Shown here piece after piece: positions 6,926-8,375 of a stretch of 8,375 nt of DNA. Every line of letters starts with the position of its first letter. Position 1 is the first letter of the stretch. Source of the DNA: Firmicutes bacterium UBA4975 (GTDB lineage: Bacteria; Bacillota; Proteinivoracia; UBA4975); contig DGZR01000049.1 of the NCBI GenBank assembly GCA_002397155.1, positions 1-8,375 on the forward strand. Direction: 5' to 3'. Position numbers and translations under genes: made by a program. The notes beneath the pieces were generated by a model, which did not search any database, was not told where the DNA came from, and worked only from the letters and a program-made list of their open reading frames with translations.

Positions 6926-7364
6926 ACAATTTGTCGTTTTTCCGCTGGCCGACGAGCTGTACGGCATAGACATACAGCAAGTCATGCGAATAGAAAAAAT
7001 GCTGCCCCTGACCAGGGTGCCCAACGCGCCGCCCTTTGTCATCGGGGTGTGCAACCTGCGGGGCCGGGTGGTCCCGGTAATCGATCTCAAGCGGCGTCTC
7101 GCCCTGCCCAGCCGCCCCAATGAAAACGCCAAAATAATCATCTCGTCAATCGGCAGCAAAGTAGTGGGCATGACAATCGATTCCACCGTCGACGTCTCGA
7201 CGATTCAGACCGAGGAGATTGAGCCCTCGCCGGCCTTGGTCACCGGTATTGATACCCAGTTCATCCAGGGGGTGGCCAAACTGAGCAACCGCCTGCTGAT
7301 TATTTTGGATGTGGAGCGGATTCTGTCCGTCGACCAGCTCAACGTCCTGAATGATATGGGCTAG
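6918..7364 (+). CDS. cheW: chemotaxis coupling protein CheW
   Basis: Adaptor of 148 residues that links CheA (through its P5 domain) to methyl-accepting receptors at the membrane-proximal array. The whole protein is a single CheW domain, recognisable from the N-terminal strand pair QFVVFPLADELYGIDI, the core motif IGVCNLRGRVVPVIDL (about residues 42-57) and the later KIIISSIGSKVVGMTID stretch. No receiver or other domain is fused, so it is CheW rather than CheV. ATG 6918 lies inside the cheA stop region (8-bp overlap), with the G-rich GAGGGGGG at about 6904-6911 as ribosome-binding site. This implies translational coupling with cheA and matched stoichiometry. cheC follows after 3 bp. Confidence 0.95.
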   Translation: MNRQFVVFPLADELYGIDIQQVMRIEKMLPLTRVPNAPPFVIGVCNLRGRVVPVIDLKRRLALPSRPNENAKIIISSIGSKVVGMTIDSTVDVSTIQTEEIEPSPALVTGIDTQFIQGVAKLSNRLLIILDVERILSVDQLNVLNDMG

Positions 7365-7367
7365 CCC

Positions 7368-7979
7368 ATGGAGAAACTAGATTTCTCCGAGCAGGACTTG
7401 CTCACAGAGGTGGGGTCAATCGGCACCGGTCATGCCGCTACCGCCATGGCCGAAATATTGGGCCAAAAGATCACCATTACCGTCCCCCAGGTTAAACTGG
7501 TCAGCTTTGACCGGGTGGCGGACTATGTGGGAGGACCCGGCAGCCATATCGCCTGTATTTTCCTGGAGGTCTTGGGGGACCTGCCGGGCACTGTCCTCGT
7601 CATGTTCAATGAGAGCACCGCTTCCCGCCTCCTGGACAGCCTCATTCCCGGCACCCAACTGGATTTTTTTAACCTTTCCGACTTGCACCGGTCGGCTTTA
7701 ATGGAGCTGGGCAACATACTCTCCGGGGCCTATCTTTCCGCCCTGGCAGACTTTTCCCAGCAGCGGATCTTTTTGAGCGTGCCCCGGCTGGCGGTGGACA
7801 TGGTGGAGGCCACCTTGAGCGTGCCCATGGCCCGGCTGGGCATCAAGACCGATTATGCCCTCTTGATTCAGGCGCGTTTTTTTGAAGAGTCCAGCAACCG
7901 GGGCTACATTGTCTTTCTGCCCGACCCCAGCGCCGCCTCCAAGATTAAGGCAATTTTTGGGGTGGGCAGCCATGGATAA
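7368..7979 (+). CDS. cheC: CheY-P phosphatase CheC with one degenerate active site
   Basis: CheC hydrolyses phospho-CheY and, by binding CheD, links CheY-P levels to receptor adaptation. The 203-residue product has the duplicated CheC fold. The family signature is D/S-x3-E-x2-N-x22-P, once per half. The second copy is complete: S109, E113, N116, P139. The first has D10, E14 and P40 with correct spacing, but position 17 is serine (TCA, 7416-7418) instead of asparagine, so that site is probably weak or dead. There is no FliN-like C-terminal domain, which excludes FliY; it is longer and differently organised than CheX. ATG 7368 lies 3 bp after the cheW stop and no clear Shine-Dalgarno sequence precedes it, so translation probably depends on coupling to cheW. 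The 3' end overlaps cheD by 8 bp. Confidence 0.93.
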   Translation: MEKLDFSEQDLLTEVGSIGTGHAATAMAEILGQKITITVPQVKLVSFDRVADYVGGPGSHIACIFLEVLGDLPGTVLVMFNESTASRLLDSLIPGTQLDFFNLSDLHRSALMELGNILSGAYLSALADFSQQRIFLSVPRLAVDMVEATLSVPMARLGIKTDYALLIQARFFEESSNRGYIVFLPDPSAASKIKAIFGVGSHG

Positions 7980-8375
7980 TTTCCATATCGGCATGGCCCA
8001 GCTCCTGGCGCTAAAAGGACCGGGCATAATCCGCTCGACGGGGCTGGGTTCCTGTATCGGCATCATCCTCTTTGACCCCTTTTCCCAGACGGGGGGAATG
8101 GCCCATGCCATGCTGCCCAGACACCGCCACGGCCGCAACGACAATAAGGCCAAGTACGTCGACACGGCCATCAAGATGCTGCTGGAGGAAATGGAGGCCA
8201 AGGGGGCAAAACGGGAAAACATCATCGCAAAACTGGCCGGCGGTGCCCAGATGTTTTCCGACGGGGGCCGGAGCAGTCTCCTGGAAATCGGGCGCCGGAA
8301 CAGCGCCGCTGCCGAAGAAGAGCTAAAGGAACTGGGCATCCCCATAATGGCCAAGGATGTGGGCGGCACCTGCGG
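7972..8375 (+). CDS. cheD: chemoreceptor glutamine deamidase CheD, cut by window end
   Basis: CheD deamidates glutamines in methyl-accepting chemoreceptors and is a partner of CheC. About 134 codons are present and the frame is open at the last base; typical CheD is around 160 residues, so only the C-terminal end is missing. The catalytic cysteine is Cys28 in STGLGSCIG, and the catalytic histidine is His45 in GGMAHAMLP, matching the C27/H44 pair of Thermotoga CheD with an offset of one. The position matching its Thr21 is Ser22. Further family segments are NKAKYVDTAI, AKLAGGAQMF and the IGRRN stretch. ATG 7972 overlaps the cheC stop by 8 bp and is preceded by a G-rich run near 7959-7966. ATG 7993 is a possible internal start but would remove a conserved strand. 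The cheC-cheD coupling fits their direct interaction. In B. subtilis sigD follows cheD; that cannot be seen here. Confidence 0.94.
   Translation, partial: MDNFHIGMAQLLALKGPGIIRSTGLGSCIGIILFDPFSQTGGMAHAMLPRHRHGRNDNKAKYVDTAIKMLLEEMEAKGAKRENIIAKLAGGAQMFSDGGRSSLLEIGRRNSAAAEEELKELGIPIMAKDVGGTC

Noticed and set aside
8072..8326. Alternative 84-codon plus-strand frame near the end
   Set aside because: It lies out of frame within cheD, whose own frame matches the family along its whole length.

Overview
The window reads as a stretch of a Bacillota (Firmicutes) chromosome, most likely a motile, clostridia-type member. The evidence is CodY, a regulator confined to this phylum, the topA-trmFO-xerC-codY order that is a well-known Firmicute neighbourhood, folate-dependent TrmFO, and a CheC/CheD-type chemotaxis set. 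I cannot name a genus. Every gene is on the + strand and coding density is very high. I see no mobile element, CRISPR array, tRNA or rRNA.

Layout: (1) 2-1492 is the 3' part of topA, overlapping trmFO (1485-2783) by 8 bp. (2) A 51-bp gap holds a good vegetative-type promoter, followed by xerC (2835-3698) and, 29 bp later, codY (3728-4450). The hslV-hslU pair that usually sits between xerC and codY is absent. (3) A strong intrinsic terminator begins inside the codY stop region (4449-4477). Behind it is a 102-bp gap with a second, imperfect hairpin and a weak CodY-box-like sequence. (4) A tightly packed chemotaxis operon follows: cheY (4553), cheA (4925), cheW (6918), cheC (7368) and cheD (7972, cut by the window end).

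How the genes work together: the first block is housekeeping. It covers DNA supercoiling (TopA), tRNA m5U54 formation (TrmFO), chromosome dimer resolution (XerC) and global nutrient-sensing repression (CodY). The second block is a near-complete cytoplasmic chemotaxis pathway. CheA is coupled to receptors by CheW and phosphorylates CheY. CheC is expected to remove the phosphate, and CheD to deamidate receptors and bind CheC. CheB, CheR, receptors and flagellar genes are not in the window. In Bacillus subtilis codY lies immediately upstream of the fla/che operon, so this arrangement looks like a condensed version of that neighbourhood.

The most notable points are a CodY shortened by 19 residues within its ligand-sensing domain, where the segment aligning with branched-chain amino acid contacts appears deleted; the missing hslVU; a CheC whose first phosphatase site has lost its asparagine; and a rise in GC content that begins at the chemotaxis genes. 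I did not find a convincing wholly new system. The window is mostly well-known conserved genes with these local deviations.
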